From Aurantiochytrium sp. KH105 (taxonomy: Eukaryota; Sar; Bigyra; Thraustochytrida; Thraustochytriidae): a stretch of 64,000 nt of DNA. Made by a program: the position numbers and the translations under genes. The stretch covers positions 96,616 to 160,615 of the forward strand of contig BGKB01000153.1 of NCBI GenBank assembly GCA_003116975.1. Direction: 5' to 3'. A model generated the notes under the pieces. That model saw only the letters and a list, made by a program, of their open reading frames with translations. It had not been told where the DNA came from and searched no databases. Shown piece after piece: positions 1-8,587 of the stretch. Every line of letters starts with the position of its first letter. Positions within the stretch are counted from its first letter, which is position 1.

Positions 1-1660
1 AGAGACCTGGATAGGCGCGTCCGAGAAAGAGGATTTCACGTGCCAGAAAATCAAGGAGAATTTGGTCTCGCTCGTCAATCTTGTTGGCTGGAAGGTGAGT
101 GATAATGCGGGCGTAGGTGCGAAGGAAGCGTGCGTGACGCACAACTTGCTCTGTGCGACGCTTGAGATGGAAGCGGGCGTCGCCCGCAATTTTATGTGAG
201 GAAAAGAGAGTGTAAGTTTCGTCCTCCATGTCCGCTTGCGTCATGCCAATGGTGGTGCTGTCGAGAAGGCCGGCCGTGGAGCTGGCTGCGGTTTCCGCGC
301 TAAGAAATGCAGGCACGAGGTGCTCTTCGTTGCGGTCAATGGTGTCGCTGGCCTCTTTGAGAATGTGAAGGAGGCGGCGAAGCACATTGGCGTCCTCGAA
401 GGCAAGGACCGCAGGCGCGAAATAGCCGTAGCCGTTGATGACGAGCTCTACATCCCGATTGGTGAGCGTCTCGGCGTGGTGCTTGGCGCTCGAGGTTGCG
501 GCCGCGTCGGAGGCATCTGCGGTGGCGTCTCCGCGCGCATCTCGCGCGTGCTCGAGAATGTTGCGAAAGGTGTTCATGAAAGAATTCATGGTATCGCGAG
601 CATGAGGAGGGGTTTCGCCTGGTGCGGCGGCAAGATCGGCGAGACTGCGCCCGACGGTCTTGAGAACCGCCAAGGCGCCGCGATAGCCGGGACTGCGTAC
701 TTTTTGGTGCGGGGAGCGCGAGAGGGTATACAGGGCATTGTAAATGTCTTTTGGGTCGCGGAGCACGTCAGGCTCAAAGGTTTGGATTTGGTCCGCGAGT
801 AGGAGCGCGGCACGTTTGGGAACTTCGAATCGGTTTTGTCGCGAGGAAATATTGAGTTCGTGTCGAATAAGCTTGAAGAGGCGAGCGCGTTCGTCTGAGC
901 TGCAGAGTGGAAAGTGTCGCAGGAGCGTCTGAAGGCACTGGAAGGCGCCCTCGACGAGTGCGTTTTCAGCCTTGGAGTCTTCCACCCCTGCGTTTTTCTC
1001 GAGAACGGCAATGCAGACTTGGCGAAGTTTGTCGCCGAGAGGTTTTTCCATGTGTTCATGAGTGCGATCGCGGGCAAAGAGGGGCGGGTATCGATTGACA
1101 AGTATGCCAAGCGTGATGAGACATTCCTTTTTCACGGAGGGGCGGACCTTGGGTCCCGAGTGAGCGACGCGGAAGAGCGCGGTGGCGAGTGGATCAACAG
1201 CAAGCTCTTTTGCATCAAGGAAAACAGCGGTGAGTTCGAAGAGGCTTTGGAGTGGCAAGAGCGCAGCGCGTCGCGCGTCTGCGGCGGTTTCGACTTTGAA
1301 GGCGCGGAAGGCGACGTCTCTGATGTCGAGGGCGTAGTCGACGACGGATCGCGCGCCAACGCGTTTGATCCAGCGGCCCACGAGGCTGTAGAGCTTTGCG
1401 CGGAGTGAGATCTCGGCCTTGTCGGAGAGTGCTGGGTCGGCCTGTGTGACGGCCTGTTCGAGAAAGTGGAGAAGGCCTGGTGCTTCTGTGCGGAGAAGCA
1501 AGAGGTGCGAGCATTCGAGCACGGCCCGTGCGCCGGGCTGCAGACTAAGGAGTGTTTCCTCGAGCTCGTCGACGAGGAGGTCGAGGCCGGCGTCGAGGCG
1601 CTCGCCGGCGTGCAGCTCTTGCAGCTTTTCTCGCAAGGTCGCGGCGGGTCCTTGGTCCAT
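1..1660 (-). CDS. PRKDC: DNA-PKcs-like PI3K-related kinase, N-terminal part (runs off left edge)
   Basis: One open frame begins at the ATG complementary to 1658-1660 and stays open for 553 codons to the window edge. The product starts MDQGPAATLREKLQELHAGE and is a helical HEAT-type array with no kinase domain yet, as expected because the PIKK kinase domain lies at the far C-terminus. The match to the DNA-PKcs N-terminus is by eye: the stretch NRDVELVINGYGYFAPAV resembles the vertebrate segment around NKELSIAIRGYGLF, followed by a PAFLSAETAAS / PSFLQSVAS correspondence at the right spacing. DNA-PKcs is recruited by Ku to DNA ends in non-homologous end joining. No intron is needed in this part. 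The gene is divergent from TFIIE-beta across about 510 bp. Another PIKK is possible, but the GYG segment favours DNA-PKcs. Confidence 0.75.
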   Translation of the reverse strand, partial: MDQGPAATLREKLQELHAGERLDAGLDLLVDELEETLLSLQPGARAVLECSHLLLLRTEAPGLLHFLEQAVTQADPALSDKAEISLRAKLYSLVGRWIKRVGARSVVDYALDIRDVAFRAFKVETAADARRAALLPLQSLFELTAVFLDAKELAVDPLATALFRVAHSGPKVRPSVKKECLITLGILVNRYPPLFARDRTHEHMEKPLGDKLRQVCIAVLEKNAGVEDSKAENALVEGAFQCLQTLLRHFPLCSSDERARLFKLIRHELNISSRQNRFEVPKRAALLLADQIQTFEPDVLRDPKDIYNALYTLSRSPHQKVRSPGYRGALAVLKTVGRSLADLAAAPGETPPHARDTMNSFMNTFRNILEHARDARGDATADASDAAATSSAKHHAETLTNRDVELVINGYGYFAPAVLAFEDANVLRRLLHILKEASDTIDRNEEHLVPAFLSAETAASSTAGLLDSTTIGMTQADMEDETYTLFSSHKIAGDARFHLKRRTEQVVRHARFLRTYARIITHLPANKIDERDQILLDFLAREILFLGRAYPGL

Positions 1661-1681
1661 GGTCTCGACGGCCGGGCCTCC

Positions 1682-1717
<36 letters not shown>

Positions 1718-2169
1718 ACCGCCGCGCCGTCAGGCAGTCACCCACACAGCTGGGCTCTGCGCGTGGCGTGCAAGCGCCCGCGCGCTTTCAAGTCGCTCTG
1801 CTCTGCTCTGCTCTGCTCTGCTCTGCTCTGCTCTGTTCGATTGTCCGCAACTCGTATCTGCGGAACCCGAAGCCTGCGAATCTGCGTTGTCCAGAGGCTT
1901 CGCGTCTGCTAGATATGTCCTTGCCCGAGCTCGCTCTGCGCGCCAGAGCAGGTTTGCCTTGGCTTCCGCGCGCGGGCGAGCGCGGGCGAGCGCGCGACGG
2001 GGCGCGACGGGGCGCGGCCGCGCGGAAGCGTCTGCAGCGCGAGCGTTGGCGGCGCGGCGAGCGAGCGAGGGAGCGAGGGAGCGAGCGAGGGAGGCGCGCG
2101 CGCGCGACGGCGGCGGTCGTCGTCGCGGTCGTCGCGGGCGCGGAGGAGGGCGCGGGCGTCGCGGGCGCC
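1661..2169. promoter_or_regulatory. Divergent intergenic region, DNA-PKcs / TFIIE-beta
   Basis: About 510 bp separate the two divergent start codons, so the region must hold both promoters. It contains a (CCAG)9 tract at about 1682-1717 and a (CTCTG)8 tract at about 1796-1835. The 300 bp before the TFIIE-beta ATG are very G+C-rich and read through in frame from 1552. An upstream TFIIE-beta start is therefore not excluded, but the conserved part of the protein does not need it. Confidence 0.5.
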
Positions 2170-3411
2170 ATGTCGGCGCAGTTCCTGGGCGCCGCGTACG
2201 CGGGCGGAGAAGGGGGCGGCGAGGAGGGCGAGGCTGCGCGCAAGCGCAAGCGCGTGGACGAGGACGAAGGCGATAAAGAGGAGGGCGGCGAGGACGAGGG
2301 AGAGGATGAGGACGGCGACACGGGGAGCGAAGACGAGGACGGCGAAGACGAGGACGACGAGGAGGGGAAGAAGGCGGCGTTGATGAGCACGAGGCTGTTC
2401 ACCGTCCGCTCGCACCTGCAAAGCGTCGCGAACCACGACTATGTCTTCTTTTCGGATATCCTGCAGGAGCTTGACATCAACCTCGAGGGGGATCCGGACC
2501 TCCTGGAGCGCTTAGAGAAGAGCGACATGATTGTGGTGGACATGAACGAGAAACGGATCAAGTTCGAGCCACGCTTTGACGTGCGCGACATTCCAACTCT
2601 CTTGCAAGCGCTCAAAAAATTTCCTGATGGGATTTCTGTGCAAGAAATCGAGGCGAGCGGTCCAGAGGGGGTCATCTCGTACGTGCAGAGGGCGATCACC
2701 TGGGGGCTGGTGATTGCGATCCGGAACCGCAACGCTGCCGGCGGGACGTCTCCGTACGTGTTGTTCCCGCGCGGAGACTCCTTTTTCGTCCCGCTTAGTG
2801 GGGCGGTCACGGCGGAGCCTGGTCGTTCGGCCTTGGGGTCGACGTGCGACCTGCAGGGCGAGGTGCACCGCGGCGATGCCCTCGTGCTGGGACGCGACGC
2901 CGTGGAGGCGTTCGAAGACAACGACCTCTCTGTGGTGGAGCAGCGGTGCCTGCGTGTCTCAACTGAACCGTACGGTGCTAGGCAGCCGCACGCGGACCGC
3001 GAGTACGCTGCGGCTGTGGAAATCTTGCAGCGGAACCAGGTCCCTTATTCGCGATCGTCCGCTGAACCGCCGCGACCTCCCAAAGAAGGCGACTACAAGC
3101 TCGTTTTCACGGACTCAAAGGTGCCAGTGATTCCGTCTGTGAAGGCTGCCTCGGCTTTGAGGGGCGTCCAAGCGCTCAAGCACGGGTGCACGAACGACGT
3201 CAAGGCGTTGTGGCGCGAGGTGTGCAAGAAGCACCGGTATCGTGCGGCGGCGGCCCCGATTGTGGACCATTTGCTGACGGAGAACAACTTGACGACGGCG
3301 GAACGGCTTGCGCAGAGCAGTGTCACGCGCAAGCGCAAGGTGCGCCTCAGCGCCAAGCCGAGGCGGCAGAACAACCGTGCGCGCAAGATTACCAATACGC
3401 ACGTCGACTAA
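2170..3411 (+). CDS. GTF2E2: Transcription initiation factor IIE, beta subunit
   Basis: 413 residues. An acidic, low-complexity N-terminus (about residues 10-75, with a KRKR basic patch) precedes two winged-helix regions. The second has the segment FEPRFDVRDIPTLLQAL, which parallels FKPKYNVRDKKALLRLL of human TFIIE-beta. The C-terminus has a WREV helix and a basic tail (KRKVRLSAKPRRQNNRARK) followed by THVD, like the KRRKKMFKTHN tail of the family. The protein is longer than human TFIIE-beta (about 290 residues) because of the acidic head and an insert between the winged helices. TFIIE-beta pairs with TFIIE-alpha, recruits TFIIH and helps open RNA polymerase II promoters. The start at 2170 is the ATG closest to recognisable protein. 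The frame is open upstream to 1552, but that sequence is repeat-derived. Confidence 0.85.
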   Translation: MSAQFLGAAYAGGEGGGEEGEAARKRKRVDEDEGDKEEGGEDEGEDEDGDTGSEDEDGEDEDDEEGKKAALMSTRLFTVRSHLQSVANHDYVFFSDILQELDINLEGDPDLLERLEKSDMIVVDMNEKRIKFEPRFDVRDIPTLLQALKKFPDGISVQEIEASGPEGVISYVQRAITWGLVIAIRNRNAAGGTSPYVLFPRGDSFFVPLSGAVTAEPGRSALGSTCDLQGEVHRGDALVLGRDAVEAFEDNDLSVVEQRCLRVSTEPYGARQPHADREYAAAVEILQRNQVPYSRSSAEPPRPPKEGDYKLVFTDSKVPVIPSVKAASALRGVQALKHGCTNDVKALWREVCKKHRYRAAAAPIVDHLLTENNLTTAERLAQSSVTRKRKVRLSAKPRRQNNRARKITNTHVD

Positions 3412-4083
3412 ACGGATGAAACCTACGTTAGCTCTGAGCTTTCAAAATGGCAGCAAGAGCAACAACAGTCATGGCGATCGGAAAAGGGTTGCGGCAGTAA
3501 ATTGAGGCGGGTAGGTCCTAAAGGACCTGTGATCCGCGAATTCAGGCGGGTTTATGCATGAATCTCTAGTGGCGGGTAATGCGGGCCGGCCCGCAATGTG
3601 GAGGCACGTGGGAACAGGATTCAGGAAGGTCTTGGCCGGCCGCCACCGGTGACAGTGAGTGCAATTCGTGGCAGGTCCATAATTCGCAAGGCGCTCCCAA
3701 GTTCCAAGCCGCTGCACGCACCTGCCACTGTTCGTGATCGTCTTTAGTTTTTCTCGGGGCTGCTACATTTTGCAGCTGCAGCGAAATTTTTCTGCTGTGC
3801 GTTTGCAGTTAGCTGCTGTGCGCTTGCAGGCCGCCCTCCACGAGATGATGAAGATTTTACTGTGAGAGTCATGAGGGGGCAAGTTGTACTTTTATTTTAC
3901 TTACTACAGTTTATCGAACTTTTGACTTGATTGAGAGTGGTTACTGTTACTCTTTGGTAGGTAAAAAGGGGGATTTTCTTTTGACTTGCGGAGTTCGGAA
4001 CGGCCGCTGGTCGGATCCACCACAGGATCTCAGGCGCGACAGCTTGTCTCCCAAATCGCTCAGCAACTAGCAGTAGCTGTAGC

Positions 4084-4158
4084 TTGCATCGCATCGCATT
4101 GCATTGCATTGGATTGCATTGCATTGCATTGGATTGCATTGCATTGCATTACATTGCA
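4084..4158. repeat. (GCATT)n pentanucleotide array with GGATT variants
   Basis: About 75 bp of GCATT units. GGATT replaces every third or fourth unit, giving a weak higher-order pattern. The flanks are unrelated. Confidence 0.9.
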
Positions 4159-4477
4159 AGTCCGTGAATTTCATTCCATCCATTCATCCACCCGAGAGCT
4201 CTTTACTTGGCTGGCAAGAAAGTTGGATCGAGCTGGAACTCTTGCAAGCAATGGCGCGTGCCGCACCGCACTGCCACGAGCAAAAAGATTTTTACTTTTA
4301 CTTTTTCTTTTACATCGTGTTTGCTCCCAACTAGTACGCACGAAGAGGTGGCAGCAGCGGTGTGGCCCGCTGCAGGTAGAATAGTTTCCCGCGATTCTCT
4401 CGCTTGCGCACGAAAGCCGAAGACCCGCGCCAGATTTCGATGCCGACCGCGAAGCCGTCCCGGCCGCTTCAGGGCGC

Positions 4478-4530
4478 TCTGCTCTGCCCTGCCCTGCCCT
4501 GCTCGGCTCTGCTCTGCTCTGCTCTGCTCT
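4478..4530. repeat. (CTCTG/CCCTG)n pentanucleotide array
   Basis: CTCTG units surround a CCCTG core. The same CTCTG unit recurs at 1796-1835, 2.7 kb away. Confidence 0.85.
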
Positions 4531-5267
4531 TCGCCACGCCACTGCCCGATCCTTCTTGCGCACTCGGGCGCGCACTCGGGCGAGCGAGCACTCCTTGGCC
4601 CCCTTGCCGGTGCGGATGGCGGCCGCGACGGCATCCGCGAATTGGCGAACGAACCCACAGCTGCGCGGCGCCGGTCCGGGTTCCAGGATGTCCCGGTCCG
4701 CTGAGGCCGGAAAACCTCGGTGTCAGTGCGGCGGCGGAAGCAAGAAATTGGAAAGAAATGGAAAGCCTGGGCAAGGCAGGAGAGAAAGGAAAGCTTCGGA
4801 AAGGCTCCAAGGAAAGGAAAGCCAAGGCTGGCTTGGGCCTGTTCGCTGAGCTGAGCTTTGCTTGGCTTGGCTTGGCTTCCATTCCACGTCTTCTTCCGAG
4901 TCCTTCCTGGGCCGCTCGGCTGAGCTGGCTTGCTGCAATCTGCCATGCGTGGCTCGGCCACTGCTCGCATCTTTCGCGGCCTCGTTCCTTCTCATTTATT
5001 TATTCCTGTTTGCGTCTGTCCTGGGAGGCAAGCAGGCAGGCAGGCAGCCAGGCAGGATTGCAAGCAGCACAGCCGCCGCTGTCCTGCCAGCCGCTCGGCC
5101 GCGATCGCGATCGGCCTCGCGGAGCCGCTCGCGCTTCGAGCTTGCTCTCCCTCGCTCTCTCCCTCCGCGTCCAAGAACCTTGGACGCGGCCGCGCGCATC
5201 GCAGCTGCAGCTACTACGCAGGGCCTGAGAAGTTCGCGTCGGATCCACCTGTCGCCGCTCCTCTTTG

Positions 5268-5346
5268 TTTTTTCTTTCTTTCTTTCTTTCTTTCTTTTTC
5301 TTATTCTTTTTCTTTTCATTTCATTTCTTTTCTTTCCTTTCTTTTC
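5268..5346. repeat. Polypyrimidine TTTC/TTTTC tract
   Basis: Roughly 80 bp of almost pure T and C on the plus strand with TTTC periodicity, in an otherwise G+C-rich spacer. Confidence 0.85.
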
Positions 5347-5814
5347 TCATGTTTTCTGTGATTGAAGGTTTCTGTTTCTCAAGCACGCGGACTCTCTGGC
5401 CTCGAGCCCTGCGTGCGTGCGAGCGTGCGTGCGTGCGTGCGCGGCCGCCCGCGCTGCCGTCGTCCCGCCACGCTCCCGGCCGGCGGGTCTTCTTTTCGCC
5501 CGGCCGCCCGGCCGCCCGCTCGCGGCCTGGCCACGCAAGCAAGCTAGCTAGCTAGCAAGCAGCCAGCAAGCAGCGAGCTAGCCCGCAGGCCGCCGCCGCG
5601 CGAGACGAACTTGACGTCACTGCCTGCGTGCCTAGCCGCCTGCCTGCGTGCCTTGCCTGCCTTTTGGCCTGCAAGGGCCTCGCGCAACCTTATGCAGGCC
5701 GCCCGAGAACCGACCCGCCGCGGCCTCGCGCTTCCTGCCCGCGTGGAGGCAGCCTTCCTGCGCAGTGCGGCGCCTGGAAGCCCGGCGTTGCTTTCCTGCT
5801 TTCCTGCATGCATT

Positions 5815-6201
5815 CATTCTTTCTTTCGTTCGTTCGTTCGTTCGTTCGTTCGCTCATTCGTGGCCACTTGCAGCGACACGGCGAGCGGGTCATCCGTCGC
5901 TTGCCTGCAGAAACGCCCTCTAGCAACAGCAACAGCAGCGGCAGCGGTGCGAAGGCAGGAAGGAAGGAGTCCAAGGGATAGACGTGGATGGATGGATGAT
6001 AGATGGATGGATCAAGCCTCGCTGCACTGGCTGCATGAGCCAGATGCAGCTGGCCGACGAAACCGACTCGTGGCGACTCGGCTCGAGCCAAATTTGAACG
6101 AAACGACGAACGAACGATGGTCGATGGATTGACGGATCGATCCATGGATCCATCGAACGATCGACCGATCGATCGATCGATCGAACGAACGAACGAACGA
6201 A
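5815..6201. repeat. Cluster of tetranucleotide arrays (TTCG, GATG, GATC, GAAC)
   Basis: A (TTCG)n tract at about 5826-5852 is followed by GATG units at about 5988-6015. From about 6120 to 6201 there is a mosaic of GATC and GAAC units. Neighbouring units often differ by one base. Confidence 0.8.
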
Positions 6202-7325
6202 TGGAGGCATGGCGAGGAAAGGAAGCTCGCGAGCGAGCCGTGGCGTCCGTTTGTCTGTCCAGTCAGTCTCTCTGTCTGGCAGCCTGCAGGCAACAATCAA
6301 CCACCCACCTCGGCCGCGGGCCTGCTCCGAAGTCGCCGCGCTCGGCAGCTCGCATCGGTGCTGTCAGCCTCCGCCTCCCGAGTTCCCCCGCGTGCGTTGC
6401 AGCGCGGGTGCTCGGCGTCGCAGCGCAGCGCTCGTCCGCGGCGGCTCTGCTGCAAGCCTCTATCTCTCTATCTCTCTAACGAGCTCAGCTTGGCTGCGGC
6501 GCCTAGCGCACGCCTAGCGCACGCCTAGGACTCCCCGAGCCGCACGGGCGAATCCGCGAACGCGGGACTCGCTGTGTCGCAGCTGTGCCGGCATTGCAAG
6601 TGCCGGTTCCGGTCCCTGGGTGCCGCGGGGCCTCGGCGCCGCGCAACTAGCTGGCAGTGGCCATGGTAGCAGTCAGGCGGGCGTCGTCGTCATCATCACG
6701 CTCGACTCGGACCCGGAGGTTCTGCCTGGCCTCGCCTGCCTTGCTTCTTGCTTCTTGCCTTGGCTTCTTTCTTTCGATCGATCTTGTTTTTCACTCCAGC
6801 AGCCAGCTTACGTGTCTCGCAGCGGTCGGCCGAGACCGCCGCGAGCGCGCACGCGCACACTGCGCTATCGCCGGCTTTGCCCCACTTGCGCCGGCCCTTT
6901 GCCCCACTTGCGCCGGCGTTTGCGGCCCTTTGCGCGCCGCCCCCCCGCCCGCGCAGAAATTTGGATCCGCGCGCCCTGGCTGGCTGGCTGGCTGGCTGGC
7001 CCTGCCTTCCCTCCCTTCGTCCCGCGCTCTCTCTCCTCCCCTCTCCCCTGCTCGCTCCGCATCGCGCTCGGCGAGGCGACGTCTCCGGCCGCTCCCGGCT
7101 GCGCCACGCCTTCCGCCCGCCCGCCCGCCCGCCCGCCCGCCGGGCTCGAGAGCGGCCCGGGCTGCGAGCCTAGCCTCTTCGCCCGCCGCAGCCGAGCCAA
7201 GCCAGCCAAGCCCAGCCGCACCCGCGAACGGCGCCGCCCCTGGAGTTGCTTGGACGCCGCGCAACAGTATCCGCGAATTTTTCGCGGATGGCGCCGGGGG
7301 ACGGCCGCCGCGCGTCCCCCGCTCG

Positions 7326-7404
7326 CAGCAAGCAAGCAAGCAAGCAAGCAAGTAGAATGTCTCTACGCAAGCATGCATGCATGCATGCATGCATGCATGC
7401 ATGT
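7326..7404. repeat. (AAGC)n and self-complementary (GCAT)n arrays
   Basis: (AAGC)n at about 7326-7352 is followed by an uninterrupted (GCAT)n run at about 7371-7404. GCAT repeats are perfectly self-complementary and could form a cruciform. A shorter (GCAT)n run lies 3' of acetyl-CoA synthetase at about 10776-10799. Confidence 0.85.
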
Positions 7405-7671
7405 AGGATGGAGCATGTATGTAGCATGTCCCCTGGCCGCTCCCCTGCGCTCCTGCTTTCCTTCCGCTGCTGCTTCTTTGCGCGCTGTCGACGCCCGCGC
7501 GCGACAGCGAGCGTCGTCTCGGGGCACAGCCGCGACGATGGCGCCGAGTATGTCTGTCAGTCTGTCTGTCTGTCTGTCCGTATGTGTGGATGCGTCGATC
7601 CAGGGACCGCCCGCGACCGCTCCCGCGCGTACGTGTGCGGCCAGCAGCGGCGCCCGCGAACTCGGTCGCTA

Positions 7672-7672
<1 letters not shown>

Positions 7673-7709
<37 letters not shown>

Positions 7710-7710
7710 A
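7673..7710. repeat. (GCTT)n array
   Basis: About 38 bp of perfect GCTT repeats. GCTT is the complement of the AAGC unit at 7326-7352, so the two arrays form an imperfect long-range inverted pair. Confidence 0.85.
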
Positions 7711-8163
7711 GCCGCGGCGAGAGATCGGCCGTCTTCGGCCGGGGAGGGAGACGGGGAGGCGGAGAGTGGGAGGGAGCGAGGGAGGATGGAGCGGGCGCGC
7801 GAGCGGTGGTCGCAGGTCGGCCTGGGCTGGCTGGCGTCGCATTCTTGGGTTTCCTTTCCTTCTTGTTCTTTGCGTCTGATTGATTTTTATTATTTATTAT
7901 GATGGTGATGATTTCGAAATTTGAAACTTTCTTGTTTTGTTTTCTTTCTTTTTCTTTTTTTTCTTTGAGGCCGAGAAAGGAAAGATACGCACGACATGAC
8001 ACGAGACCAAGCGGGCGAGACGGCTCGGTCTGGCGCGGCTCGGCTCGGCTCGGCTCGGCGCGCGAGTCGTCCCGGGTCGGCCGAGGTCTCGCGGACGGAC
8101 GCCGCGCAATCAGGCACGCAGGCAGGCAGGCAGCCCGCCAGCCGGGAAAGAAAGGAAAAGCGG

Positions 8164-8208
8164 CAGGAAGGAAGGAAGGAAGGCAGGAAGGAAGGAAGGA
8201 AGGAAGGT
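8164..8208. repeat. (GGAA)n array
   Basis: About 45 bp of GGAA units with two GGCA interruptions. A TTTTC-rich block follows at once, so a purine tract abuts a pyrimidine tract upstream of acetyl-CoA synthetase. Confidence 0.8.
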
Positions 8209-8587
8209 CGTTGTTTCTTTCTTTTCTTTTCTTTTCTTTTTCCTTTTTCTTTCCTTTGCCTTGTTCTGCTTTGCTTTGCTTGGGTGTTGCTGGTGGTTTT
8301 CCCTCTTTCTTTCATTCATTCTTTCCTTCTTTCTTTCATTTTGAACTTTGATCTTTCTTTCTTCCTCTTCCCTCTGGGGCAAGAGGCCCCTCTGGGCGCA
8401 CTGCGGCGGCGGCGCTCTGCGCTGCACTGCGAGGCGGCGGCGGCGACCCGGACCGCGGCAATCGAGGCAAAGCAAACCCGAAACTCGCCAACGAGCAAGA
8501 GAACAAGCGCAAGAAGAAGAGCGAGCAAGAGCAGCAGCAGCAGCAGCAGCAAGCAGCAAGCAGCAAGCAGCCAGCCAGCCAGACAAG

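Larger units (their letters stand above)
3412..8587. other. 5.2 kb gene-poor spacer rich in microsatellites
   Basis: I see no supportable gene here. Open frames on both strands translate to low-complexity R/A/P/S-rich or hydrophobic repeats that mirror tandem DNA repeats. The 3' side of TFIIE-beta has a small hairpin (AGGTCC-TAAA-GGACCT, 3513-3528). Short tandem arrays of constantly changing unit follow each other. A pyrimidine-rich block at about 8215-8385 and a CAG-rich leader at about 8532-8587 directly precede acetyl-CoA synthetase and are probably its promoter and 5' UTR. Confidence 0.6.

Noticed and set aside
6620-8002. Long frames on both strands (350 and 403 codons)
   Set aside because: They run through G+C-rich microsatellites and translate as repeat peptides (QASKQASK, CLLACLLA). 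No codon bias or domain.
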